Source of the DNA: a virus | Length of the DNA stretch: 32,468 nt | IMG/VR virus record: IMGVR_UViG_3300047317_000749 | Location: 1 to 32,468 of that record | Reading direction: 5' to 3' (one strand) | Shown: positions 1 to 5,518 of the stretch, in pieces | How the letters are laid out: every line of letters starts with the position of its first letter | Position numbering within the stretch: position 1 is the first letter of the stretch | Notes under the pieces: model-generated | Database searches by the model: none | Seen by the model: the letters and a program-made list of their open reading frames with translations, nothing else | Told to the model about the DNA's origin: nothing | Position numbers and translations under genes: made by a program

Positions 1-2
1 TC

Positions 3-152
3 GACACCGCGCGAGAAGTCGGCGTGTTCATGTGGGGCAAAGAAGGTGCGGATTACAGCATCTTTATTCGAGCCGACGATTTACCGCACGACGTTTTCAA
101 GCTTCAAACTGACCTGGACGATATGTCAAAGGAGTGTTCAAAAAATCCATGA
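3..152 (+). CDS. C-terminal end of a truncated hypothetical protein
   Basis: The window opens inside a reading frame that ends in TGA at 150-152. 49 codons are visible and the start lies off the left edge. The visible part is acidic with alternating hydrophobic residues (for example ADYSIFIRADDLPHDVFKLQ) and reads like the end of a small soluble protein. Its stop overlaps the ATG of the next gene (ATGA at 149-152), the coupling used throughout this block, which supports it being real. No family is recognised. Confidence 0.6.
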   Translation, partial: DTAREVGVFMWGKEGADYSIFIRADDLPHDVFKLQTDLDDMSKECSKNP

Positions 153-571
153 GCTACAATACCCGTTTCAAACATCGGTTCCAAGCCGTTAGCGATGCCC
201 CGGCTGACCTGCCGAACTGCCCCCATAAAACCACCAAAGGGCAAAAGTTTTGTCCTGAGTGCGGGGTTCCCGTTGGCAGCATCGGCCTGGAGGACGCAAT
301 CGAAAAATGGATTGCGGACCAGCGTGAAACCACCGACAGATATTTTATGAGCGGCTGGGATGCCGACGACGTGTGTTGCTGGTATAGCTGGATTGACGAC
401 ATGGGCGCGCTGTCGCTGGCCTTTCCCCAGGTGCTATTCGAGATTACCGGAGTAGGCGAGGAAGCTGGCGACCACTGGCGCGCGTGGTTCCTGGGCGGGA
501 AGTATTACAAGGTCAAAGCGGAATTCCCGAGCTTTGACGTGTCGAAACTCGGACAATTAATCACCACATGA
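149..571 (+). CDS. Hypothetical protein with a CxxC zinc-ribbon-like segment
   Basis: Encodes 140 aa. ATG at 149 is chosen because it forms an ATGA overlap with the previous stop and has AAGGAG about 14 nt upstream. A GTG at 134 is also in frame but would leave no room for that SD. Residues about 24-40 contain CPHKTTKGQKFCPECG, a Cys-x(8)-CxxC arrangement resembling half of a zinc ribbon, followed by an acidic, aromatic-rich region (DADDVCCWYSWIDDMG). No catalytic motif is visible. It may be a small regulatory or host-interaction protein; the function is unknown. Confidence 0.7.
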   Translation: MSYNTRFKHRFQAVSDAPADLPNCPHKTTKGQKFCPECGVPVGSIGLEDAIEKWIADQRETTDRYFMSGWDADDVCCWYSWIDDMGALSLAFPQVLFEITGVGEEAGDHWRAWFLGGKYYKVKAEFPSFDVSKLGQLITT

Positions 572-577
572 TTCTAT

Positions 578-769
578 ATGAAAAAAATCAAAATCACTCT
601 GACCTACGACCCGGACCCTCAGTTCAACCGGGGGCTCTACCAAATCACTAAACTCACGAACACGACCACAGTGGAGGGGAAGAGGGTGGGAGATTTCTTT
701 GACCAAAAAACTGCGGACTCGATTGCGTCGAATCGAAAATACGACGTCACCATTATACCTGCTGAATGA
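578..769 (+). CDS. Hypothetical small protein
   Basis: Encodes 63 aa starting at ATG 578, 6 nt after the previous stop. It is predicted soluble and beta-rich, beginning MKKIKITLTYDPDPQ. No SD is visible; the bases just before the ATG are A/T-rich (TTCTAT). The stop TGA (767-769) overlaps the ATG of a tiny membrane-peptide frame. No known family is recognised. Confidence 0.6.
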   Translation: MKKIKITLTYDPDPQFNRGLYQITKLTNTTTVEGKRVGDFFDQKTADSIASNRKYDVTIIPAE

Positions 770-861
770 TTCACACGCTTTGGTTTTGGCTGGTGGTCAC
801 AATCGTAATGGCGATAGCCTGGAAAGACGACCACGACAACGACGAAGATAGTTTGACATAG
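766..861 (+). CDS. Tiny membrane peptide with acidic tail (31 aa)
   Basis: ATG at 766 overlaps the preceding stop as ATGA. The peptide has a hydrophobic helix at residues about 4-19 (TLWFWLVVTIVMAIAW), long enough to span or insert in a membrane. A short, very acidic tail follows (KDDHDNDEDS). No SD is visible, so translation would rely on coupling to the upstream gene. It is too short for homology-based identification. Its hydrophobicity, overlap and position just before the promoter-like leader at 866 argue for a real product. Function unknown. Confidence 0.45.
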   Translation: MIHTLWFWLVVTIVMAIAWKDDHDNDEDSLT

Positions 862-865
862 CCCC

Positions 866-893
866 TTGCGTTTAAACGGCGCGGTGCTAAGCT
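866..893 (+). promoter_or_regulatory. Putative promoter P1 (duplicated leader, copy 1)
   Basis: TTGCGT (866-871), a 16-nt spacer, then TAAGCT (888-893) with an upstream TG, resembling a sigma-70 promoter with an extended -10. The spacer begins within the 10-bp palindrome CGTTTAAACG (869-878). The same layout recurs before the gene at 5098. Only 6 nt separate the -10 from the ATG at 900, so the transcript would be leaderless or nearly so. Inferred from sequence only. Confidence 0.45.
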
Positions 894-899
894 GTAGGT

Positions 900-1034
900 A
901 TGAATGAAAACGGACTAAACTGGACCAGGGCGCAAATCTGCGCGGCACTGAACCGCCTGGGCATCGAGTGGGACAACTCGGAAACCGACCTGGAACTTTT
1001 CAACGCTCTTCCTGACGAGGTTGCCAGCCAATGA
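900..1034 (+). CDS. Hypothetical small protein (44 aa)
   Basis: ATG at 900 directly follows the promoter-like leader. The protein begins MNENGLNWTRAQICAALNRL and is acidic and probably helical. Its first four codons and upstream 30 nt closely match those of the gene at 5098. The stop TGA (1032-1034) overlaps the next ATG at 1031. No family is recognised; the 'RAQICAALNRLGIEW' stretch could be a short helical interaction or DNA-binding unit, but this is not supported further. Confidence 0.55.
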   Translation: MNENGLNWTRAQICAALNRLGIEWDNSETDLELFNALPDEVASQ

Positions 1035-1399
1035 AAGACGGACTTTACAACCGAGGGGCCTACGGACTTCCTGCCCGCAGTGCGGAAGCGTTCGCCGGTA
1101 TCGTGGAGCTTCATTACGCGCGGCATGCTCACGACGAGCACCTCGTGGAGACACTGGGCACCGACCTGCTCCCCAGTTCTATCGATATCCAGGAGAACGA
1201 CGTAGTCGAAATCCAGGTTAGCAATGGCACAGTAGCCAAGGGCATCGTGCGCTACCCCTGGGACGACGGTCGAGACCTTTGCTTCGTGCTGGTGCCCTAC
1301 AAAAACACCGTCAACCACTTCTTCGTGAAGACTGTCTGGTTCAACCTAGTTTCTGACAAACATCGAACCCTGAGACTACAACCTTTCTCCCGGCCATGA
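1031..1399 (+). CDS. Hypothetical protein
   Basis: Encodes 122 aa. ATG at 1031 overlaps the previous stop, and GAGG lies about 11 nt upstream. The central part (NDVVEIQVSNGTVAKGIVRY) and the part after it (DLCFVLVPYKNTVNHFFVKTVW) look like a small beta-barrel or SH3-like domain. The N-terminus has a His-rich stretch (HYARHAHDEH). The stop overlaps the next ATG at 1396. Family unknown. Confidence 0.6.
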   Translation: MKDGLYNRGAYGLPARSAEAFAGIVELHYARHAHDEHLVETLGTDLLPSSIDIQENDVVEIQVSNGTVAKGIVRYPWDDGRDLCFVLVPYKNTVNHFFVKTVWFNLVSDKHRTLRLQPFSRP

Positions 1400-2037
1400 A
1401 TTTATCCAAGCTCACCTTCGGCCAGCTTTACAAGCTGTATCATACCTCTACGCTGATGCGGGTTACAGCCGCGTATCACGGCGCGCTCGAACGCCTATGG
1501 TTCGAAGATGGAAACGAGATTCCATTTACGGTCAGTGCGGCCAAACGAATGTTCCCTACTACTGCGACAGCTTGGGAACGGCTGATTTCATTTCTCACCG
1601 GCCCAGAGCTTCGTGCAGCACTTCGAAAATCCGCTGGGGAAGCTCCGGTTCGAGTGCTTCCCGGAATATGGTCGATGCTAACAGTCTGGAGCTATCGCGA
1701 CGTGGGCGGCAGAGACGGCGCAGTCTCGCGCGCGTTGGTCACTGGATATTTTTGTTCCCGTCTCGGAGTGCCGTCACGGCTTGCTTTTCTCAGCGATGCT
1801 GCCCAGGTGTTCGTGATGACCGACGAAATCGGTGCGGAAGCGATTCGATTCCATCCGGGAATCGATTGGAGCGAACTGGCGGAGTATTGTGTCGCCACTC
1901 CGGCAGAGCCAGCACAAACCTTTTGGTGGATTCAGACCCAGGAATTTCGTGGGCTAGTAAATCCCTGCCTGCGGCCAATCCGAACCCCGGACGAAGGAGC
2001 CCAACGACGTGAAATCTTATCGACAGCAGGCAATTGA
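1396..2037 (+). CDS. Hypothetical protein (213 aa)
   Basis: ATG at 1396 forms an ATGA overlap with the preceding gene. The composition looks globular, with Trp-rich hydrophobic segments (GIWSMLTVWSYRDVGG, QTFWWIQTQEFRG). No membrane helix, metal motif or nucleotide-binding loop is recognised. A second frame is open over much of this region (1497-2012), but it gives an Arg/Ser-rich product typical of a shadow. The 3' end overlaps the SD-led membrane peptide at 2009. Confidence 0.6.
   Translation: MNLSKLTFGQLYKLYHTSTLMRVTAAYHGALERLWFEDGNEIPFTVSAAKRMFPTTATAWERLISFLTGPELRAALRKSAGEAPVRVLPGIWSMLTVWSYRDVGGRDGAVSRALVTGYFCSRLGVPSRLAFLSDAAQVFVMTDEIGAEAIRFHPGIDWSELAEYCVATPAEPAQTFWWIQTQEFRGLVNPCLRPIRTPDEGAQRREILSTAGN
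1994..1999 (+). promoter_or_regulatory. Strong Shine-Dalgarno site for the GTG start at 2009
   Basis: AAGGAG lies 9 nt before GTG 2009, inside the end of the upstream gene. It is one of the few strong SDs in the window and decides the start of a very small frame that would otherwise be ignored. Confidence 0.55.
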
Positions 2038-2095
2038 TGACGGGATTGTGCGCAACCTTTTGTGGTTTGCGCTGATGTTGACACTTATGGTCTAA
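2009..2095 (+). CDS. Tiny membrane peptide (28 aa), GTG start
   Basis: GTG at 2009 is preceded by AAGGAG at a good distance. The peptide begins with a basic/polar part (KSYRQQAIDDG) and ends in a hydrophobic helix at residues about 14-28 (VRNLLWFALMLTLMV). This layout predicts a C-terminally anchored membrane peptide. It overlaps the end of the 213-aa gene by 29 nt. No homology can be judged at this length; the SD and hydrophobic profile are the case for it. Confidence 0.5.
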   Translation: MKSYRQQAIDDGIVRNLLWFALMLTLMV

Positions 2096-2111
2096 TTAGC
2101 GACTGTTATGC

Positions 2112-2303
2112 ATGCCAGTAAAAATACGACCAGCAGGAAAAGGCAGAGTCCGCGTATCCACCCCAGGCGGAGTAAAAGCAAAATCAACCACTCCCGCAAA
2201 AGCCGCGCGACAAAAACGGCTGCTGAACGCGGTCGAGCACGGCTGGAAACCAACCGGAGCGCCAGCCAGAGACGCGATGCACAAACGCGTAATGGGGCAA
2301 TAG
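2112..2303 (+). CDS. Small basic hypothetical phage protein
   Basis: Encodes 63 aa. ATG at 2112 gives a Lys/Arg-rich protein with the stretches GKGRVRVSTPGGVKAKSTT and KAARQKRLLNAVEHGWKPTG. Small phage proteins with a similar 'V.TPGG..AKGTT..KA..Q.RLL.AVEHGW' pattern are familiar to me, but their role is unknown. The longer open frame starting at 2108 is a shadow. The start is preceded by TTAGCGACTGTTATGC, an element found at other starts here, rather than by an SD. Confidence 0.65.
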   Translation: MPVKIRPAGKGRVRVSTPGGVKAKSTTPAKAARQKRLLNAVEHGWKPTGAPARDAMHKRVMGQ

Positions 2304-2337
2304 CCAGTTTTCTGAGTCGGTTCGCGGCATCGATTCC

Positions 2338-2362
2338 TTTCGAGGTGACACTTCCCTCGAAA
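2338..2362. other. Stem-loop between small genes
   Basis: TTTCGAGG and CCTCGAAA form a perfect 8-bp stem around a 9-nt loop. It lies in the 87-nt gap between the genes ending at 2303 and starting at 2391. No T-tract follows, so it is not a standard terminator; it could be an RNA-stability, processing or regulatory element. Confidence 0.4.
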
Positions 2363-2390
2363 TACCAACTCAAGAAGTGTAACTAAAAAT

Positions 2391-2564
2391 ATGAACAAAT
2401 TCAAAAAACGTATCCGTAAGGACCAGCAGACCAAAAATCCCCTCCCCCGCAACCTTCCCTATCTTCTCCCGGATGAATTCTCAGGCGTGGACCTGAATCT
2501 CCGGACAGCGAAGTGTGGCCGCGCGTGGGCCGCAGTGCAGGAGGCTTACCGTGGGACCCGCTAA
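2391..2564 (+). CDS. Small basic hypothetical protein (57 aa)
   Basis: ATG at 2391 follows an A-rich stretch (CTAAAAAT) and no SD. The N-terminus is strongly basic (MNKFKKRIRKDQQTK), followed by LPRNLPYLLPDEFSGVDLN and a short helical end. It ends in TAA at 2562-2564 and overlaps the SD-led HTH gene at 2551 by 14 nt. The basic start suggests nucleic-acid contact, but no family is recognised. Confidence 0.55.
   Translation: MNKFKKRIRKDQQTKNPLPRNLPYLLPDEFSGVDLNLRTAKCGRAWAAVQEAYRGTR
2539..2544 (+). promoter_or_regulatory. Strong Shine-Dalgarno site for the GTG start at 2551
   Basis: AGGAGG with 6-nt spacing to GTG 2551. It lies inside the upstream gene and fixes the start of the HTH protein. 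Another longer in-frame possibility starting at 2515 lacks such a site. Confidence 0.65.
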
Positions 2565-2784
2565 AAAATTCTCCAAGGGTAGGACGGGAGAAGGCTACAA
2601 AGAGCAGATGCACATCGGCCAGCGAATCGCTGCGGCACTTCCTCAACGAATGACCCGTGCGGAAGTTGCGAAAAGACTGGGCATCAGCCGGACCATGGTT
2701 GCCCGGGAAGAATGCCTCGCACTGTTTAAGCTCCAGGTCAGGCTCCGGGCTGCCCTGGGCATGGCGCAAGGATTGAACGATTGA
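2551..2784 (+). CDS. Small HTH DNA-binding protein
   Basis: Encodes 77 aa, GTG start at 2551 set by the AGGAGG just upstream. Residues about 34-57 contain RAEVAKRLGISRTMVAREEC, a textbook helix-turn-helix of the sigma-region-4 / small phage regulator type ('.EVAKRLGIS...V...E'). The rest is basic and helical. It is likely a transcriptional regulator or a sigma/anti-sigma-like factor acting on this early region. The stop lies inside a tandem 8-bp repeat (2771-2796). Confidence 0.65.
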   Translation: MGPAKKFSKGRTGEGYKEQMHIGQRIAAALPQRMTRAEVAKRLGISRTMVAREECLALFKLQVRLRAALGMAQGLND

Positions 2785-2796
2785 ACGATTGAACGA
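2771..2796 (+). repeat. Tandem 8-bp repeat, GATTGAAC x3
   Basis: Three perfect consecutive copies of GATTGAAC plus a trailing GA. The block contains the stop codon of the HTH gene (2782-2784) and ends immediately before the ATG of the membrane peptide at 2797. As the unit is 8 bp, copy-number change would alter the spacing between the two genes. Confidence 0.85.
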
Positions 2797-2940
2797 ATGA
2801 TAACTTTTTTCATTATCTGGTTTCTCGTTCTCTCCGGTTTAGCTATTCTCCCGTCAGAAGAAAATGTCAGACCCGAAAACAATCATGACTGTTCCAACTG
2901 CAACCGGCCCCGCTGCACCGGTTGCAGTTCCAGAGACTGA
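2797..2940 (+). CDS. Small membrane peptide with CxxC-x4-CxxC tail (47 aa)
   Basis: ATG at 2797 follows the 8-bp tandem repeat. Residues 1-18 are strongly hydrophobic (MITFFIIWFLVLSGLAIL), a signal/anchor helix. The tail after it is polar and carries CSNCNRPRCTGC, two CxxC pairs separated by four residues, typical of a small zinc site. The last 77 nt overlap the start of the nuclease gene (2864) in another frame. The Cys pairs could therefore be a by-product of the other frame; the hydrophobic N-terminus cannot, as it lies outside the overlap. Function unknown. Confidence 0.45.
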   Translation: MITFFIIWFLVLSGLAILPSEENVRPENNHDCSNCNRPRCTGCSSRD

Positions 2941-4150
2941 GGTCGAAAGACCACATCACCCCTATTCGCCTTCGTCCCTGGCGAACCTGGAAGCTTGCCC
3001 GGATTACATTGGCCGGGATTCGAAAGCGGTTCGTTCGATTATTGGCACCATCGCCCACAAGGCTACTGAGACTCAGGAGGACGACACCCGGCTGGATGAC
3101 GATGACGCGGCAGCGGTGGCAGAGTGCTTGGACTTCGTGGAAGAGCGGCGATTAATTCTCCAGCAGGAAGCTACCGCAGCAGTGACCGACAACAATGGAG
3201 TGTTAACCGGCACGCCAGTGGAAATCCAGGAGCTAAAAGAAGCTTACCTTCCGATTGATGACATCGTTTTCGATGATGCAATTTCAACCACGGCTGGATA
3301 CGTGGACCACGTTTTACTCAACTACAATATAACCTATGCAGAAGTCATTGACTGGAAATTCGGCTACTGGGCAGTTGAAGGCGCGGAAACGAATCCGCAA
3401 GGTATCGCCTATGTCCTGGGTCTTTTCAAAAAGTATCCTTCACTCCGCGCCGTTAGATTTTGGTTCAAGCAGCCACTTATCGGGCTGCTGTCTGAGCACA
3501 CATTCAACCGGGAAGAAATCCCCGTTCTCTATCTTCGAATTCAAGCTATCGTTGCCCGTGCGCGACTCGCTCGAAGAAAGCAGGATTTTTCGACAGCTAG
3601 GGCGTATGTCCCGGCCTGTAATTTCTGTGCGAATCTCGGACGCTGCCCAATCGGATTAGCCAATGCGTTGAAGGTTGGCAAGAAGTTTCACCCGCTGGAA
3701 TTTCCTGACGACATCACGCCGACAATGATACTCGACCCGCAGAACACCAAGAAGGCGCTCACGTTAGCGTCCGTGGTGAAAATCTGGGCGGAGGCATTCC
3801 GTAGGCAGGTCACGGACCGAGTGCTGCGAAACGACGCAGCGGTTCCTGAGGGCATGATTATCCAAACCATGCCTGGACGCCGGGGCATAGTGGACCTTTC
3901 GAAATTCCGCGAGATAGCGTTGCAATACGTGACCAGGGACGAATACGAAAAATGCCTGGACGCTACCTTCGGTCCCATCGAGGAAATCATCAAGGATAAA
4001 AGTCCTCGCGGCACGAAGAAGTCCGCAGTAGAAGATTTTAAGAAAGCTCTGGTTGATTCCGGTGCAGTCGTTCACGGGGATGGATACGCTTTCTTGAAGG
4101 TTCAAAACGACAAAGGTAAAAACAACGTAACACAAAAACAAAATGAGTGA
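2864..4150 (+). CDS. Cas4/RecB-like PD-(D/E)XK exonuclease
   Basis: Encodes 428 aa. Family signs: YSPSSLANLEACPDY near the N-terminus (first Cys about residue 45), IAHKATE with the early His (about 64), GYVDHVLL (about 144) and VIDWKFG (about 163) giving the D...DxK catalytic core, a Gln in NPQGIAYVLG, and a Cys cluster CNFCANLGRCP (about 251-260). The four Cys positions match the Fe-S site of Cas4/AddB-type nucleases. The role is probably DNA end-processing for phage recombination or replication. The N-terminal 25 residues are low complexity, so ATG 2885 is an alternative start. It overlaps the partner gene at 4143 by 8 nt, suggesting a joint role. Confidence 0.8.
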   Translation: MSDPKTIMTVPTATGPAAPVAVPETEVERPHHPYSPSSLANLEACPDYIGRDSKAVRSIIGTIAHKATETQEDDTRLDDDDAAAVAECLDFVEERRLILQQEATAAVTDNNGVLTGTPVEIQELKEAYLPIDDIVFDDAISTTAGYVDHVLLNYNITYAEVIDWKFGYWAVEGAETNPQGIAYVLGLFKKYPSLRAVRFWFKQPLIGLLSEHTFNREEIPVLYLRIQAIVARARLARRKQDFSTARAYVPACNFCANLGRCPIGLANALKVGKKFHPLEFPDDITPTMILDPQNTKKALTLASVVKIWAEAFRRQVTDRVLRNDAAVPEGMIIQTMPGRRGIVDLSKFREIALQYVTRDEYEKCLDATFGPIEEIIKDKSPRGTKKSAVEDFKKALVDSGAVVHGDGYAFLKVQNDKGKNNVTQKQNE

Positions 4151-4979
4151 AATAGTGTTTGGTAAAAATGAGCAGCCGGTCACTGATGTGGCTGGAACTA
4201 CTGCTACGCCTGCAACCACTGCGGTTATTCCCGCTCCGGTCGCTGGCCCGGTCGCCGTCGCTGCCCCGAGCAGCAGCGGCTTGTTGCTGGGAGACTTCAT
4301 CCCGGCCTTCGAGGACATCATCATCCCCCGGGTGAACATCGTCCAGAACATGGGCGAGCTTAAGGACACCTTCGAACTGGGCTCGCTGGTCTACGACCAG
4401 AAGGCAGTTCTGTTTGTGCCCCCGCGCCTCAAGGACGGCGCAGTGGTTCGCGCTGCGACTGCTCCAGTGAACATGGTGGTTATCGGCTTCCGGCCTACCC
4501 GGTATGTCGAGAAAACTACCGGTGGCGCGCGCGGCCTTATCGTGAAGAACGTCGCCGAGGTTGCCTCGAACGGTGGCACCACGGACTACCAGGAATGGAA
4601 GCTGAAGGAGAAATCCGGATGCAAACTGTTCCAGCCCCTGGTGGACGCGTTCATCGCGGTCGAACGTCCGGCTGACTATCCGGATGACGACACGGTCTTC
4701 AACTACCCGGTTGGAGACAGAAAATTCGCCCTGGCTCTCTGGGCGATGAAGGGCGCGGTTTACACCGCTGCCGCGAAGAAGGTTTTCTTCACGGCTCGCA
4801 AGATGGGAATTCTGCGGAAGGGTGGTTACCCCTCCTACGAGTATGCCGTCACCACGAAGGAAGAGACCTACGGCACGGGCAACAAAGCCTGGGTCCCGGT
4901 CTGCATCGCCACGAAACCCACTACCCCGGAGTTTCTGGAATTCGTGAGGAATGCGCTCGAAGCGCCCGCCACTGAATAA
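4143..4979 (+). CDS. Putative replication/recombination accessory protein (possible ssDNA-binding protein)
   Basis: Encodes 278 aa; ATG at 4143 is embedded in the end of the exonuclease gene after an A-rich stretch. After an Ala/Pro/Val-rich linker (about 15-45) comes a globular domain: IIIPRVNIVQNMGELKDTF, VLFVPPRLKDG, an aromatic/basic middle and a C-terminal DRKFALALWAMKGAVYTAAA. The 'PR..I.Q.M' opening and the partnership with a Cas4-like nuclease recall phage proteins thought to bind ssDNA or anneal strands. I cannot name the family, so this is context-led inference. A hairpin terminator follows at 5001. Confidence 0.6.
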   Translation: MSEIVFGKNEQPVTDVAGTTATPATTAVIPAPVAGPVAVAAPSSSGLLLGDFIPAFEDIIIPRVNIVQNMGELKDTFELGSLVYDQKAVLFVPPRLKDGAVVRAATAPVNMVVIGFRPTRYVEKTTGGARGLIVKNVAEVASNGGTTDYQEWKLKEKSGCKLFQPLVDAFIAVERPADYPDDDTVFNYPVGDRKFALALWAMKGAVYTAAAKKVFFTARKMGILRKGGYPSYEYAVTTKEETYGTGNKAWVPVCIATKPTTPEFLEFVRNALEAPATE

Positions 4980-5000
4980 TCAGACACGCGGATTGCACAG

Positions 5001-5030
5001 GGCACCGTGGATTAATTCACGGTGCCTTTT
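5001..5030 (+). terminator. Rho-independent terminator
   Basis: GGCACCGTG (5001-5009) pairs perfectly with CACGGTGCC (5018-5026) around an 8-nt loop, followed by TTTT. It lies 21 nt after the stop at 4979 and upstream of the second promoter-like leader, so it closes the first early transcription unit. Confidence 0.85.
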
Positions 5031-5063
5031 CCATTAGATAAACTACAAACTGCAAATAGGGGG

Positions 5064-5091
5064 TTGCGTTTAAACGGGCCGGGTGTATCTT
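5064..5091 (+). promoter_or_regulatory. Putative promoter P2 (duplicated leader, copy 2)
   Basis: TTGCGT (5064-5069), 16-nt spacer, TATCTT (5086-5091). The palindrome CGTTTAAACG (5067-5076) overlaps the -35 and spacer. The arrangement is the same as at 866-893, including 6 nt between the -10 and the ATG at 5098. Its location between a terminator and a new run of genes supports promoter function. Confidence 0.5.
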
Positions 5092-5097
5092 GGTGGC

Positions 5098-5514
5098 ATG
5101 AATGAAAATTACATGGTAGTCAGCGTCAAAGACCTGAAGGGTCTTCTCCGCAAAGCCCGCGCCCAATGCAAGGGTGACAAGTCTGGTGACAAAGCTTGCG
5201 TGGTTCTCTCGGTGGATATCGCCCTGGTGAACGGCAAAAATCAGGTGCAGATTCCTTCCTGCTATACTCACGGTTCCGCTCCCCTTTCTCCTCTGGGTCG
5301 GCCTAACAGGGTCGCTGAGAGAGTTCTCTGGTCGTTCACTTTCATCGGTGGCGGCTTTAATCAGGTCTACGCGGTCACCAAGGACGAAGCCCTTGCCCAG
5401 GCGCGCCGCGAACTGCCCACGCTCGCCAATCAGATTGACGAGAACAGTTTCAAGGCCCTTCGCACTCGCGACGAGCAGGACGCCTATTACGCCGCATTCC
5501 CCAACATGGACTAA
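5098..5514 (+). CDS. Hypothetical protein (138 aa)
   Basis: ATG at 5098, six bases after the inferred -10 box, giving MNENYMVVSVKDLKGLLRKA. An upstream in-frame GTG (5083) would place the start inside the promoter-like element and is disfavoured. The protein mixes beta strands and helices (ACVVLSVDIALVNGKNQVQI, LWSFTFIGGGFNQVYAVTKD) and ends with a helical, acidic part. No catalytic motif is seen. As first gene of the second unit it may be an early takeover protein; the function is unknown. Confidence 0.6.
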   Translation: MNENYMVVSVKDLKGLLRKARAQCKGDKSGDKACVVLSVDIALVNGKNQVQIPSCYTHGSAPLSPLGRPNRVAERVLWSFTFIGGGFNQVYAVTKDEALAQARRELPTLANQIDENSFKALRTRDEQDAYYAAFPNMD

Positions 5515-5518
5515 TTTT

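Noticed and set aside
853-858. TTGACA upstream of the gene at 900 as the -35 box
   Set aside because: No suitable -10 at normal spacing; the conserved TTGCGT further downstream fits better with the second leader.
637-948. Minus-strand frame of 103 codons in the left part
   Set aside because: Antisense to several coupled small genes and to the promoter-like leader; valine run and lack of motif indicate a shadow.
1497-2012. A 171-codon frame overlapping the 213-aa gene
   Set aside because: The product is Ser/Arg-rich and unlike a folded protein, and has no coupling with neighbours; the other frame starts with an ATGA overlap.
2078-2083. TTGACA as a possible -35 box before the gene at 2112
   Set aside because: No -10-like hexamer at 15-19 nt; the sequence is also explained by coding in the 28-aa peptide.
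2108-2386. A 92-codon frame overlapping the small basic gene at 2112
   Set aside because: Arg/Ser/Thr-rich shadow; the 2112 frame gives a recognisable phage-like sequence.
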